Under the pieces are notes generated by a model. The model did not search any database and was not told the origin of the DNA. It worked only from the letters and a program-made list of their open reading frames with translations. DNA of 64,000 nt from Rebecca billardiae RCC1528 (Eukaryota; Haptophyta), in contig OZ251225.1 of NCBI GenBank assembly GCA_965240325.2, positions 3,720,001-3,784,000 on the forward strand, given 5' to 3'. Shown here in pieces: positions 9,564 to 18,864 of the stretch. Position numbers and translations under genes: made by a program. Each line of letters begins with the position of its first letter. Position 1 is the first letter of the stretch.

Positions 9564-10644
9564 ATGCACACCGTTGCGCTGGCGCTGCTGGCTGCCGTGG
9601 GCCCGCGCGTGTGCACGCGGGCGGGGCTGCATGCGCCCGCATTGTGCGGCGCGTACAGGCCTCTGCCTCGGCCGCTCGAGCATCGCGCACCACGGGCCAT
9701 GCCCGTGGCGAACACAGCGGCTGTGGCGATGCCCATGACGGCCGCGGAGGACGAGCCGGTGCCATGGCCTGCGCTCAAACTTGGCAGCAAAGTGCTCAAC
9801 CTGTACTCCGTGGCGTTCCTCTTCATCAACCTGGCGTCGCTCGTCGTCGCGTACCCGCTGCTCCTCGTCGCCTCCGCGCACTCGCTGCTCTTCGACCGCA
9901 AGCGCCGCCGCGCGATCGACATGGTGGTGAAGGTGTGGGCGAAGCTGTGCCTGCTGTTCTTCCTGGGCTGCCGGCCCAAGGTGACGGGCGCGGAGCACCT
10001 GCCGCCGGCGACGAAGCCCGCGCTGCTCACGCCGAACCACTGCTCCTTCCTCGACATCTTCGCCCTCTCCGCAGCGCTGCCCCGCTCCGTCAAGTACGTG
10101 AGTAAGGCGGAGATCCTCAGGATCCCGTTCATCGGCTGGGCGATGCAGCTGGCGGGGCACATCGCGCTGCGGCGCGCTGACCGGAAGAGCCAGCTGCAGA
10201 CGTTCCGTGACTCGGTGCAGTGCCTGAAAGACGGCAACGCGCTGGTGCGCGCCCGCGCGCACGCCGCCGCCGAGCGTCGCGCCCGCCTCCGCCCCACCGG
10301 CTGAGCCTGCCTGCCACCCGCGACGCGCCGTGCCGCCGCGGCTGCAGGTGACTTTCCCCGAGGGCACGCGCAGCCCGACGCAGGTGCTCGGCGCGTTCAA
10401 GGCGGGACCCTTCAAGATGGCCGCCTCGTCAGGCGCGCCCGTCATCCCCATCTCCATCGTCAACACCGCGCGCGCAATGCCTGTGAGCTCACTGCTGCCC
10501 ATCCGGCGCGCGGGCGGCATCGAGATTGTCGTCCACCCGCCCATCGACCCGGCGGGGCGCGACACGGACGAGGTGTGCAAGGAGGCGCGCGCCGCGGTGG
10601 CGTCGGGCTTGCCCGAGTGGATGCGGCCGCCATCTAGCGGCTAG
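9564..10644 (+). CDS. 1-acyl-sn-glycerol-3-phosphate acyltransferase (LPAAT)
   Basis: Two exons, 9564-10244 and 10348-10644, 325 aa; the intron is 103 bp (GTGCGC...CTGCAG), phase 0. It belongs to the PlsC/LPLAT family, which transfers acyl from acyl-CoA or acyl-ACP to lysophosphatidic acid to make phosphatidic acid. Block I is NHCSFLD (H-x4-D), block II lies around SKAEILRIPFIGWAMQ, and block III is FPEGTRS, formed just after the splice junction (ALVTFPEGTRS), which confirms the intron. Block IV is VPI-like (APVIPISIVN). One or two membrane helices lie at about residues 70-100. The N-terminus starts with a hydrophobic signal (MHTVALALLAAVG) followed by an Arg/Ala/Pro-rich stretch, like a bipartite leader for a complex plastid. 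Plastid rather than ER location is therefore favoured but unproven. Confidence 0.93.
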
Positions 10645-11063
10645 GCGGGCGCTGGGGACGCGCCCTCGTCGCGGACCAAACATGCACATGCGCGCGCTGC
10701 GCATGCTTCTGTATTCCGAGCAGCGGCGGCCCGTCAGCACTCAGCCGCCGTCTTTATTTGACTTTTGGACGATGTCGCCATACATAACTTCGGTTTCGGC
10801 TAGGGCCTAGGCGGAGGACCGCGCGGCCGCCGGTTATTCAGTCTCAAATAACTGCTACATCAGTGTCAGTCATCCAATGACTGTAGTGAGACTGTACGGC
10901 CGGCGCGGCGCGGCCGTGTGGCGTGTCGGCGTAGTCTCAGTGCTTCGCGCTGATGCTGAATCTAGCAGGACGACGCTCTGCTCGCATCACGTGCTCGACG
11001 ATGACGATCTGCGACTGCGATCATCATATTGAGAGACTGTACAGTCTGCTCAGCGTCTCAGTC
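10645..11063. other. Convergent 3' spacer
   Basis: Lies between the convergent acyltransferase and carotenoid oxygenase genes and must hold both 3' UTRs. Low-complexity CAGT-rich sequence; nothing else recognised. Confidence 0.4.
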
Positions 11064-12677
11064 TCATTCAGCTGCTGGCAGCCAACAGCCATGGAAGCTC
11101 GGCGGCACGTGCGCCGGCAGGCGCACGTGCCACCGCGGCCCGGCCGACAGAGCGCGCGCGTCGAGCACGACCAGCTCGGAGGCGTGCGCATGGCTGTCGT
11201 ACACGTACGCCAGCAACCAGCCGTCGTCCTCCGTGGCCGGGTCGGGCGGCGCCGTGGGGTCCTCTGGCGGCGGCGCGCGTGGCACAAAGACAGCCTCTCC
11301 GCAGTACCGTCCCTCGCCCGGGCTGTAGCGCTCGACCGTCGCGCCGTCGGCGGTAAGGTCGACCTTCTCGATGTCCTGCAGGCAGCCGCACGTCTCGCCG
11401 AGCGCGTTGCAGTACGCGTAGCGCAGTGGCCAGCCGGTGAAGCGCTCGTTAGCGCACGGCAGCTCCGTCGCGCGGCCGCCCGCCTCCAGCCTCGCGCTCT
11501 CCAGCACGCGGCCGCCGCCCGGCGCGCGCGTGTCCACGCGCACGCGCCACAGCGAGCACTCGAGCTCGGGTGTGAACCAGGCGGAGTACATGTCGGCCAG
11601 CGCCGTCTCCACGTCGACGCGCGCCGAGTTGTGCGCCTCGATGATCAGCGTGGTGCTGCCGTCCGGCTCCTCCCACGCGCCCACGTGGTGGTAGCACGAG
11701 AGCGGCTGCGGCAGCCGCACCGCCGCCACCGGCTGCAGGGTGCGCTTGTCAAAGAGCTCGAGCACGGAGGGCGCGCCCTCGCTCCACTCGAAGAGCGCGG
11801 GCGTGCCGAGCATCGAGCGCATCACGTTGGCCGGCGTGAGTTCGAACGGCGTGCGCGTGAGCACCACGTGCGAGCGCGTGATCGACAGGTCGTGGTAGAG
11901 GGGCATCGTGCGCAGCGCATGCGCGGCGCTCGCGACGCTGCCGTCGGGCTCACAGCGCAAGAGGTGCAGCGCGAGGCTCACGCCGTAGTCCAGGCCGAAA
12001 TTGTACACGCAGCCGTCCACCGGGTCGCGCTTGCAGTGCGCCGAGAACGTCGTCGGCGGCAGCCCAGGCAGCGCCGACTTGAGCGCGCCGCCGCCGTTCC
12101 ACTCACGGCCGGTCGTGGCCAGCGTGCGCGCGTCGAGCTCGATCGGAGTGCCGCCCTCGCACAGCGCATGCAGCCGGCCTTCGGGCGGCAGCGGCTGGAC
12201 GTTGGTGTTGGCCGGGTTGGTGGGGAGTCGCATCGCGTTATCGAGCATCCCGCCGTCGCCGCGCAGCGTCCACGCGCCCCGCGCCGCCATGCGCCCCGCG
12301 GCCTCGCCGCCCGCCGCCTCCTGCGCGAGGAAGCGCGGCGTGCGGACGTACCGCGCGGACGAGCGCGCGACGCGCGAGCCGTCGAGCTCGAGGCGGGAGA
12401 CGAGGCCGTCTCCGTCGAACCAGTGCGCGTAGCGCGCCTCGCCCACGCGGATCCGCCCCGCGCCGTTCCGGTAGAGCACGCCGCGCAGCTCGGGCGGCAG
12501 GGCACCCTCGCCCTCGACCGCGCACTCGACTCGGTCCCACTCGGAGGCGGGCTCGAAAGAGCGGCGCCAGGGCGCCTCCGCGAGGCGCGAGGCCACCCAC
12601 TGCGGCGGCGGCGCCGTGGGCGAGCGCGAGACCACGCCAATCGCGGTTAGCACGAGGCTCGTAGCCGCAGTGCTCAT
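11064..12677 (-). CDS. Carotenoid cleavage oxygenase (RPE65/CCD family)
   Basis: Intronless, 537 aa. Non-haem Fe(II) dioxygenase that cleaves polyene double bonds of carotenoids or apocarotenoids. The four iron-ligand histidines of the seven-bladed propeller are present: FSAHCKRDP (H214), MPLYHDLSIT (H262), SCYHHVGAWEE (H330 or H331) and PSFHGCW (H529). The C-terminal signature ATEDDGWLLAYVYD and LVVLDARAL is typical of the family. The N-terminus is short and mildly hydrophobic (SLVLTAIGVVS). A plastid leader is not convincing, so localisation is open. The frame extends upstream to 12878, but that part is low-complexity spacer, so Met at 12677 is used. Subfamily (CCD, NCED, lignostilbene or beta-carotene oxygenase) cannot be settled by eye. 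Confidence 0.93.
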   Translation of the reverse strand: MSTAATSLVLTAIGVVSRSPTAPPPQWVASRLAEAPWRRSFEPASEWDRVECAVEGEGALPPELRGVLYRNGAGRIRVGEARYAHWFDGDGLVSRLELDGSRVARSSARYVRTPRFLAQEAAGGEAAGRMAARGAWTLRGDGGMLDNAMRLPTNPANTNVQPLPPEGRLHALCEGGTPIELDARTLATTGREWNGGGALKSALPGLPPTTFSAHCKRDPVDGCVYNFGLDYGVSLALHLLRCEPDGSVASAAHALRTMPLYHDLSITRSHVVLTRTPFELTPANVMRSMLGTPALFEWSEGAPSVLELFDKRTLQPVAAVRLPQPLSCYHHVGAWEEPDGSTTLIIEAHNSARVDVETALADMYSAWFTPELECSLWRVRVDTRAPGGGRVLESARLEAGGRATELPCANERFTGWPLRYAYCNALGETCGCLQDIEKVDLTADGATVERYSPGEGRYCGEAVFVPRAPPPEDPTAPPDPATEDDGWLLAYVYDSHAHASELVVLDARALSAGPRWHVRLPAHVPPSFHGCWLPAAE

Positions 12678-12974
12678 CTCGGACGGTGCCGCGGTCACGT
12701 AGATATCTACTACTCTACTACTGAGTATTGTAGCAGTACTACTATGCCAGTAGTATTGTATCAAGCCCGCCTTGATTGTATCTTGGGCGTCGTGGACCAG
12801 TAACTTTACGGTACGGTACACCTGAACCTGAATCAGTCGATCGAATCTCAGACGAGGGTGTCTAGTTACTGTATTCACTACAGTAACAGTAGCTATGGTA
12901 CTGACGGGCTGATGACTCCGACTGACGCCCGCAGTGTGACGGCCGGTCTTAGTTTCGTCATTATCCGAGCGCCA
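12678..12974. other. Spacer between two minus-strand genes
   Basis: About 297 bp of AT-richer sequence with several TAGTAGTACTACTATG-like palindromic runs near 12710-12750. It probably contains the carotenoid oxygenase promoter. Confidence 0.35.
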
Positions 12975-14522
12975 TCATCGCCTGCGATGCCTGCCCGGGC
13001 CGGCTGTGGCGTCGGGCGTCACCAGGCTCAGAAGCGTGCTGTCCTCGCAAATCATCCCGCCCGAGGCGTGAGCGATGGCGGACGAGTCAGGCGCGTCGTC
13101 GTTCGCGGCGCCTGACCGCACAGGCACCTCGACCGTGCGACGCTCCAGCTCGCGGAGCACCGGCACTCGGTAATCGCCGAGCTTGGCAAGCGCAGCGTCG
13201 TTCATCTTGTGCATCTGCACGTCTCTGGGTCTCACCGCTTTGGACCCGTTGGGCCAAAGTTGGCCGAACTCCTTCTTGATCGCCAAATAGAATTCGGCCT
13301 TTGTCGTGTACCCGCTCCCGTGCACAAACGCAGGCGTCGTGCGTCCCGGCAGGCGCACCTTCGAGGCTCGGCGCGCGGCCGGACCTGCAGCGTACTGGCC
13401 GAGTGAGTACGGCATGGCCGAGCGCGTCACTCTCGCCGGCGAGAACTGGACGCTCTCGGGGCGTACCTTCAAGTACCTCATCGGCACGTAGGAGATGTAG
13501 GGGCGGCAGCGGTGCAAGGCAAGGTGCTCTGCGGACGAAATGGCGTTGCCCCGCTTGTCGCACGGGAAGAGGTTGAGGAACAGCTGGGAGTGCTCATCCA
13601 GCGAGGCTGGCGGGAGCGCGGGCGGCCCGATGCTGCTATCCGCCGCACGCGCTAGCATCAGCCCACCATGAACGCTCAGCGTGAAGTCCTGCCTCCGCGC
13701 CCCGTCCAGCCCGAGATAGACCGCAGACATGAGGCCCTGCTCTGTGAGCCGCAGCACAGCCTCTGTGAGGTTGCCCACCACAGTGTGCGGCTTCCTCGTG
13801 AGCTGCAGGCTGGCCGGCTGGTCAACCACGCCCGGGGTGATGTGCGCGGCGCGCCCCGTCTGGTGCAGCCCGTACACGTACGTCCCAAGCCTCCCCATCG
13901 CCCCCGCGTGCCCGGCGTACATGCCCGCGTTGCGGTAGCACGTGGCCGAGCTCTGCGTGCACCGCCAGAACGCGTCGCGCGTCACTCGGCCGATCGGGTC
14001 GGAGCTGTTTGAGCCGTACAAAGGGCACAGGATGGATGGGTAGCTGTTGCACTCGGCGCTGAACACCACCTGCCCGTGCTCCGCAGGGCGGCTCCCGCCC
14101 ATGGGCGTGAGTAGTGCCCGCAGTGCCCGCGCAGCCGTGGGCACACCCGCGGCGACAAACGCGTCTGTACCGTCGACGAGGACGAGCGGCTGCGCGGCAT
14201 GGAAGAAGGTGGGTGCCGCGATACCCATCAGGCGCTGCTTCGTCCGCGTCGTGCCCAGCCACGTCGATCCTTTGCCGATGAGGATGAATGGCATCCGATG
14301 CGCTGCGGCGGTGAGTCCCAGCGGCCACACCCTTTTAGTGGGCACGTTGGTGAGGACCGTCGCGAGCATGAAAGGCGGCACGTCTAGGGCGTCGGGCTGG
14401 TCCTTCCAGCGACGCAGGTCCGCGCAGCTGATGCCCGTGCTATTTCTGCCCGACGACGACGACCATCCCAACAACGCCAGCACGCACGCGAGCGCCATGG
14501 CATCGCTGGGCAGTGTGCTCAT
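12975..14522 (-). CDS. PLOD-like/collagen-type glycosyltransferase domain protein
   Basis: Intronless, 515 aa. N-terminal signal peptide (MALACVLALLGWSSS) predicts entry into the secretory pathway. The body resembles the glycosyltransferase domain of lysyl hydroxylases (PLOD) and related collagen galactosyl/glucosyltransferases: VLVDGTDAFVAAG (acidic Mn/UDP-sugar motif), VVFSAECNSYPS, then CYRNAGMYAGHAGAM (the N-[SA]-G-x-x-G element), and FVHGSGYTTK near residue 430, corresponding to the conserved HGNG. No Fe/2-oxoglutarate hydroxylase domain follows, so it would glycosylate only. Sequons (NSSD, NLTE) suit a lumenal enzyme. The last ~50 residues look unconserved. Acceptor substrate unknown; hydroxylysine or a cell-surface glycoprotein is possible. 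Confidence 0.75.
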   Translation of the reverse strand: MSTLPSDAMALACVLALLGWSSSSGRNSTGISCADLRRWKDQPDALDVPPFMLATVLTNVPTKRVWPLGLTAAAHRMPFILIGKGSTWLGTTRTKQRLMGIAAPTFFHAAQPLVLVDGTDAFVAAGVPTAARALRALLTPMGGSRPAEHGQVVFSAECNSYPSILCPLYGSNSSDPIGRVTRDAFWRCTQSSATCYRNAGMYAGHAGAMGRLGTYVYGLHQTGRAAHITPGVVDQPASLQLTRKPHTVVGNLTEAVLRLTEQGLMSAVYLGLDGARRQDFTLSVHGGLMLARAADSSIGPPALPPASLDEHSQLFLNLFPCDKRGNAISSAEHLALHRCRPYISYVPMRYLKVRPESVQFSPARVTRSAMPYSLGQYAAGPAARRASKVRLPGRTTPAFVHGSGYTTKAEFYLAIKKEFGQLWPNGSKAVRPRDVQMHKMNDAALAKLGDYRVPVLRELERRTVEVPVRSGAANDDAPDSSAIAHASGGMICEDSTLLSLVTPDATAGPGRHRRR

Positions 14523-15059
14523 CAGAATCTGAAATCCATCGCAGAATCAGCCAATCAGCCGGCTGCGGTACCCCGTACAGTTTACTAAGAATAAGAGACG
14601 CACACAGCTCAGGCAGGCGAGATTGACGCCCGGTACCCCCCATCCCCCATACTGTACAGTTTATTTGTTTCGGTGGCAGGTTGCCGCGCTCTCCGAAGAG
14701 AGACCTGGAAACTGGTTAGTGGTTTGAACCCATGTACTACCAGATTGGGATGATGCGCACACCTCTGTCCTCTCAACCACCGTCGCGCATGATGCGGTGT
14801 GCGCGGTCCGCGGACGACCTCTAGACAGTCTACGTACCGCTACTGTTTATTAGTGTTTATTGCTGGCAGATGACCCTGCTGGCAAGGCAGCCGCGGCACG
14901 GCTGACGGACGGTCATCACTCATCGACATCAGTGATCGTCTGCGGTCTGTCTAGCTACACTAAACAGTATCGTCGTGCCTGATGATATGTATAATAGTCA
15001 TCGTCTCAGTGGCGGCTAGACTACAGCGACTGAGCCCGCCGACGCTAGAGCGGCCGGCA
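14523..15059. other. Repeat-bearing spacer
   Basis: Contains a 57-bp dispersed repeat flanked by an 8-bp direct repeat (14567-14639), a stretch with pol III-like A and B boxes on the minus strand (14718-14780), and low-complexity sequence. No protein-coding signal. Confidence 0.5.
14575..14631 (+). repeat. 57-bp dispersed repeat, copy b, with 8-bp flanking duplication
   Basis: Same sequence as copy a. It is bracketed by GGTACCCC at 14567-14574 and GGTACCCC at 14632-14639. An exact 8-bp direct repeat immediately outside the unit looks like a target-site duplication, so this copy probably arrived by insertion. Confidence 0.75.
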
Positions 15060-17762
15060 TTATTCCGCGGCGGCAGCAGTCGCAGGCGACGAATCGCGAA
15101 ACGCGCCCTCAGCCGCGTCGAGCGCGAGCGCAAAGCGCGCTCCGTCGAGGGACACGGTGCAGCCGCGGCTGTACTTGTAGCTCACGTCGGGGCACGGCAC
15201 CGACGGCGCGCTCCGTCGCACGGCGAAAGCCGACAGCGATCCGACGTACCGCAGGCCGATGGCGCGCGCGAGCTCGAGATTGCCAGCATCCCCCAGCGGC
15301 GGGAGCGGGGCGCGCTCGGAGTGTGCGCCTGCCGTGCCGGCCGTGCCCGTATCGGCGGTGGCTGCAGCCCGGTGCTCGGCCGCGCTGGGCGTGACCGGGG
15401 ACGCCCCTGCGCCCTCCGGCCTGAGCGGAGCCACCTCGATCAGCAGCGCGTCTGCGCGCAGGAAGACGGCGTTGCCACCGACCGCGGCGCCGTGATGCAG
15501 CACAGCGACGCGCGCGCGCGCAAAGAGGCGCACCTGCTCGCAGAAGGACGCTGCCTGCAGCGACCTCACCTGCACCGCGAGCCCCGCGCCGAAGCTGCGC
15601 GCTGCGACGGAGGCGACGATCTGCGCGGGGGCGTCGGTCCACTCGCGCGTGCCGCCGCCGTGCACCTCGACGAGCAGCGAGTCCGGCCGAGCGGACGGGT
15701 CGACGGCGCAGTGCGAGTACGCGCGCGCTCGGTAGTAGGCAGCGTCGTCGCGCTCGGCGGGCCAGCGGATCACCTTCTGCAGCACGCGCTCGAACCACAC
15801 GGCGGATGCGCCGTGCTGTGCCGCGAGCGTGCGCAGCTGGTCGAGCGAGAACACGACGCGGGCGCCGCGCGCGCTCGCGTTCACCCCGAGCAGCGCGTCG
15901 AGCGCCTCGCGCCTGTACTCGCTCAGCCGCACGCGCTGTCGCGTGTCCGTCACGACGACGAGTGGCAGCTGCCCTTGCTCGGACGGAGGGCGCGTGCGCA
16001 GCACGCGCGCGAGGAGGAGCGTGTCGCGCGCCGCGTGCGCGATGTTCTCGTTCCCGTGCAGATCGGAGAGCAGCAGCGTGCTGCCCCGCACGCACAGCGT
16101 CGAGGTGGCAGCAGGCGTGCCGAGCGACTCGCCCGCCTTGTGCGCGGAGAGCATCACCGCCTTAAACTTGTACGCGCGGAGCCGCGCGCTCTCAGTGCGC
16201 GCCGTGCTGGTGGGGACGACGACGCCCTCGGGCTGCTGCGCGGAGAAGTGGCGGCGCACGCCGTCGAACCGAATGCCCTCCGCGCGCATGCGCGCCCAGT
16301 TGAGCCCTCCGCCGCCGGGCGGACGGAACAGCCTGAGCGCGCGCGCCGAGAAGATGACAGAGTCTGTACTGAACGCAAAGAGCTCGGGCACGAGGGCGCT
16401 GCGGGCGGGCGGCCACGCCTTGAGCGCGCACTGCGCGGGTGGCACGAGCGCCGCGCGCAGGAGTGGCGTGGGTATGGGCGACGGGGGCGGTCGCGCCGGC
16501 TGGGGCAGCCGCGGCTCCACACCGCCCTCCGCAGCTCCGCCCAGCTCCGCCCACCAGTCGAGCGCCCACTGCCGCGTCGCGCGCACCACGGCGCGGTGGT
16601 TGCTGCTCTTTTCGTGGAGCCGCTGCTCCGACTCCGGGGCCTTCCGGCGCTTGCGCAAGGGCATGGGCGAGGCGTGCACGGCGAGTGGCGGCGTGGCAAG
16701 AAACGCCCGCCACGCGGTGTCGCGTGGGTTCTGACGCGGCTGCCCGCGCTGCGAGAGCGCCCTGCACGTCAGCGAAGCGGCCGCGCGCGCTGCGTCGATG
16801 CCGCCCCGCTCAGCAATCCGCTGGCGCACCTCGGCGCCGGAGACGGGGGTGCCGTACAGGTCGGGCCGCGCGAGGCACATGTCGGCGATGAAGGAGAAGC
16901 CCAGCGGCCATGCCGAGCCGTTGTCGCACCGCTCGGGCACGAGCCTCCAGCACGCCCGCGTCTCCGCCAGTCTGAACGTCTCCGCGCCCGCGTCTGGCCA
17001 CCAGCGCAGCCGCGCGCGCACGCCCGCGGCGGAGAGGACGTAGGCACCGGCGCCGATCGCCAGCGTGGACGGCGGGCACCCGCCTGGGCGGCACGTGCGA
17101 TCCATCTTCTCGGCGGGCACCGCCGCGCCCATCCCCGACCCGCTCCACCGCCGCCGCTGCGCTTGGCGCGCGCCCTTCACCAAGATCTGCTGCAGCTGGA
17201 AGTACGACCACCCAGCCGGCAGCCGGCGGGCGGTCTCGGCCAGGCTGCTGTTCACGAGCCCAGGATGCACAGCGCGCGCGCGCGCGCGCGCGCGCAGCCG
17301 GGCGATCGCGCCGAGCTCGACGTCGTCCTCGAGGATGAGCACAGTCGGCGCCGAGTCCGCCGCCGCGCCGCGGCGCGCGAGCGTGCGCGCGGCCGCGTGC
17401 GTGGCCTTGAGGTGTGAGAGAGCGATGGCTGCCTCGGTGAGACCCTGCGGTGTGGCCTGGCCCCGCGGTGTGCCGAGTGCGGTGAAGTTGAAGCCCGCCG
17501 CGCCAATGTCTGCCATCGTGAGGGCCGACACGCGGTACAGGCAAGTGCCCTGCGCCAGGAGCACACAGATGTCCACCCGGAGCGCGTCTGCGGCCTCGCG
17601 CGCGCCGTCGAGGTTGATCACAAAGACCGCGTCCACGTCCACAAATGCGTGGGTCGACTGGCCGCAGCACAGGCGCTCAGCGAGATCGCGGGCGCCGACG
17701 TCGGCCGTGGCACGCGCGCCGAGCACTGTGAGCAAGGCTGCGGCGACCACGATGTTCACCAT
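15060..17762 (-). CDS. Dual glycosyltransferase: GT25-like plus GT61/DUF563-like
   Basis: Intronless, 900 aa from Met at 17762, chosen because a clean signal peptide or anchor follows (MVNIVVAAALLTVLGARATA). The N-terminal half resembles GT25 sugar transferases (LPS/collagen type): FVINLDGA (about 47-54), SHLKATHAAA, LILEDDVEL (EDD 145-147) and GAGAYVLSAAG. The C-terminal third resembles GT61/DUF563: LLLSDLHGNENIAH, VVVTDTRQR, LFARARVAVLHHGAAVGGNA and ADALLIEVAP, corresponding to the family's GAGLTN...viEi element. An (RA)n run comes from a (CG)n tract at 17276-17292. A linker rich in basic residues (MPLRKRRK) joins the halves. Two glycosyltransferases in one lumenal chain suggests sequential addition to one glycan, an inference. 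An upstream Met at 17918 is possible but would overlap the divergent gene. Confidence 0.75.
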   Translation of the reverse strand: MVNIVVAAALLTVLGARATADVGARDLAERLCCGQSTHAFVDVDAVFVINLDGAREAADALRVDICVLLAQGTCLYRVSALTMADIGAAGFNFTALGTPRGQATPQGLTEAAIALSHLKATHAAARTLARRGAAADSAPTVLILEDDVELGAIARLRARARARAVHPGLVNSSLAETARRLPAGWSYFQLQQILVKGARQAQRRRWSGSGMGAAVPAEKMDRTCRPGGCPPSTLAIGAGAYVLSAAGVRARLRWWPDAGAETFRLAETRACWRLVPERCDNGSAWPLGFSFIADMCLARPDLYGTPVSGAEVRQRIAERGGIDAARAAASLTCRALSQRGQPRQNPRDTAWRAFLATPPLAVHASPMPLRKRRKAPESEQRLHEKSSNHRAVVRATRQWALDWWAELGGAAEGGVEPRLPQPARPPPSPIPTPLLRAALVPPAQCALKAWPPARSALVPELFAFSTDSVIFSARALRLFRPPGGGGLNWARMRAEGIRFDGVRRHFSAQQPEGVVVPTSTARTESARLRAYKFKAVMLSAHKAGESLGTPAATSTLCVRGSTLLLSDLHGNENIAHAARDTLLLARVLRTRPPSEQGQLPLVVVTDTRQRVRLSEYRREALDALLGVNASARGARVVFSLDQLRTLAAQHGASAVWFERVLQKVIRWPAERDDAAYYRARAYSHCAVDPSARPDSLLVEVHGGGTREWTDAPAQIVASVAARSFGAGLAVQVRSLQAASFCEQVRLFARARVAVLHHGAAVGGNAVFLRADALLIEVAPLRPEGAGASPVTPSAAEHRAAATADTGTAGTAGAHSERAPLPPLGDAGNLELARAIGLRYVGSLSAFAVRRSAPSVPCPDVSYKYSRGCTVSLDGARFALALDAAEGAFRDSSPATAAAAE

Positions 17763-17868
17763 GCTGATCCGATCGATCCGCGCATCGCGGGCAGCCGGGC
17801 GGGGAAAGATGGCGGCGGCGCTTGGCCGGACGCCCACCCGCCCCGGCCGGGAGGGCGCTTCATCTGGC
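17763..17868. promoter_or_regulatory. Probable bidirectional promoter
   Basis: Only 106 bp separate the start codons of the dual glycosyltransferase (-) and the PUB/F-box gene (+). GC-rich, no TATA seen. Confidence 0.4.
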
Positions 17869-18864
17869 ATGTGTGAGCCTGTTGAGTCGGTGGCGGCGGC
17901 GCTGCGTGCACTCGGCACACCGGCATTACGCGTGACCGCCGCTTACGTGGGCAACCTCCTCGGCGAGCGCCGCAGCCAGTGCTCGCGCATCCGCACGTCA
18001 AACAAGGCGTTCCGCTCTCTCGGCTCGGACGGCGAGCTGCTGCTCAGCGCTGCCGGCTTCGAGCGCGATGAGAGTGGCGCCGAGCTGCGCCTCTCAGCGA
18101 CGCCGCCGCCGGACACGGCGATCGGCGAGCTGCACGCCGCGCTCGCCGCCGAGCTCGCCGCTCGCGCCTTCCCTTTCGACCGGCTCCCGCCTGACGTGCT
18201 CGCGCGCATCCTACGCCCACTGAGCGTGCGCGAGCTGTGCGCGTGGCGGCAGAGCGCGCGAGCACACGCGGCACAGGTGCACGAGCTGGACCTGTTCGCG
18301 CGCGTGTGCGCGCCCCTCGATGTCGCTCTCAACCGCGCGCGCATGGACGTGGCGCCCGGTGCCGGCGATGGAGGCGGCTGGCCTGACTGGCAGCGCCTGT
18401 GGGCGTGTGCGTGCGCGTGGCGACATTTGCGCGCGCGCGCCTCTCGGCCTCTCCTCGCCTCACTGCGCCCGGGCCTCGAGCCTGGGGATGCGCTGCGCGT
18501 CTGGGCGCGCGCGCGCGCGCCCGACACCGCAGACGGCGGCGCGCGCGGCCCCGCGCCCCCCGCCGACGTGCTCGCCTCGCTGCTGTGGCACGACGGGCAG
18601 GAGGCGGAGGGCGCGCTGTGTGGCTCACTCGTCGGCCAGGGGCTGCGGCTGCTGTCGCTGGACGAGATGTGTGCGCCGCGCGGAGTGGCGGGCACCGCAG
18701 CAGCCGCGCGTGGGCTGCTTCCGCTCACCACGCTGGATGGCATGCACCAGCTCGCCGCGGACCCGGCCGACGGCTCTGTGTGGCTGTGCGCCGGCTTTGA
18801 GGCGACGTACAAGGCGAGCTCATGGCTCGAGCTGCTGCATAGGCTGGCTGTGGACACAGTTTGA
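17869..18864 (+). CDS. PUB, F-box and SUKH-like domain protein
   Basis: Intronless, 331 aa. Residues about 5-75 match the PUB domain (PNGase/UBA-associated; binds the p97/Cdc48 C-terminus): TAAYVGNLLGERRSQCSRIR, TSNKAF, and LLSAAGFERDE with the family's GF. Residues about 101-140 match an F-box: FPFDRLPPDVLARILRPLSV then ELCAWRQSAR. Residues about 245-325 resemble the SMI1/KNR4 (SUKH) fold: GLRLLSLDEM, LLPLTTLDGMHQLAAD, SVWLC and SSWLELLHRL. The combination suggests an SCF ubiquitin-ligase adaptor that could contact p97, with the SUKH-like part as substrate or regulatory module; this is inference. Met at 17869 leaves the PUB domain intact. Divergent from the dual glycosyltransferase. Confidence 0.75.
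   Translation: MCEPVESVAAALRALGTPALRVTAAYVGNLLGERRSQCSRIRTSNKAFRSLGSDGELLLSAAGFERDESGAELRLSATPPPDTAIGELHAALAAELAARAFPFDRLPPDVLARILRPLSVRELCAWRQSARAHAAQVHELDLFARVCAPLDVALNRARMDVAPGAGDGGGWPDWQRLWACACAWRHLRARASRPLLASLRPGLEPGDALRVWARARAPDTADGGARGPAPPADVLASLLWHDGQEAEGALCGSLVGQGLRLLSLDEMCAPRGVAGTAAAARGLLPLTTLDGMHQLAADPADGSVWLCAGFEATYKASSWLELLHRLAVDTV

Noticed and set aside
9321-10580. Extension of the filamin-like frame upstream of 9320
   Set aside because: It is antisense to the acyltransferase exons and crosses the shared promoter; the peptide has no filamin character.
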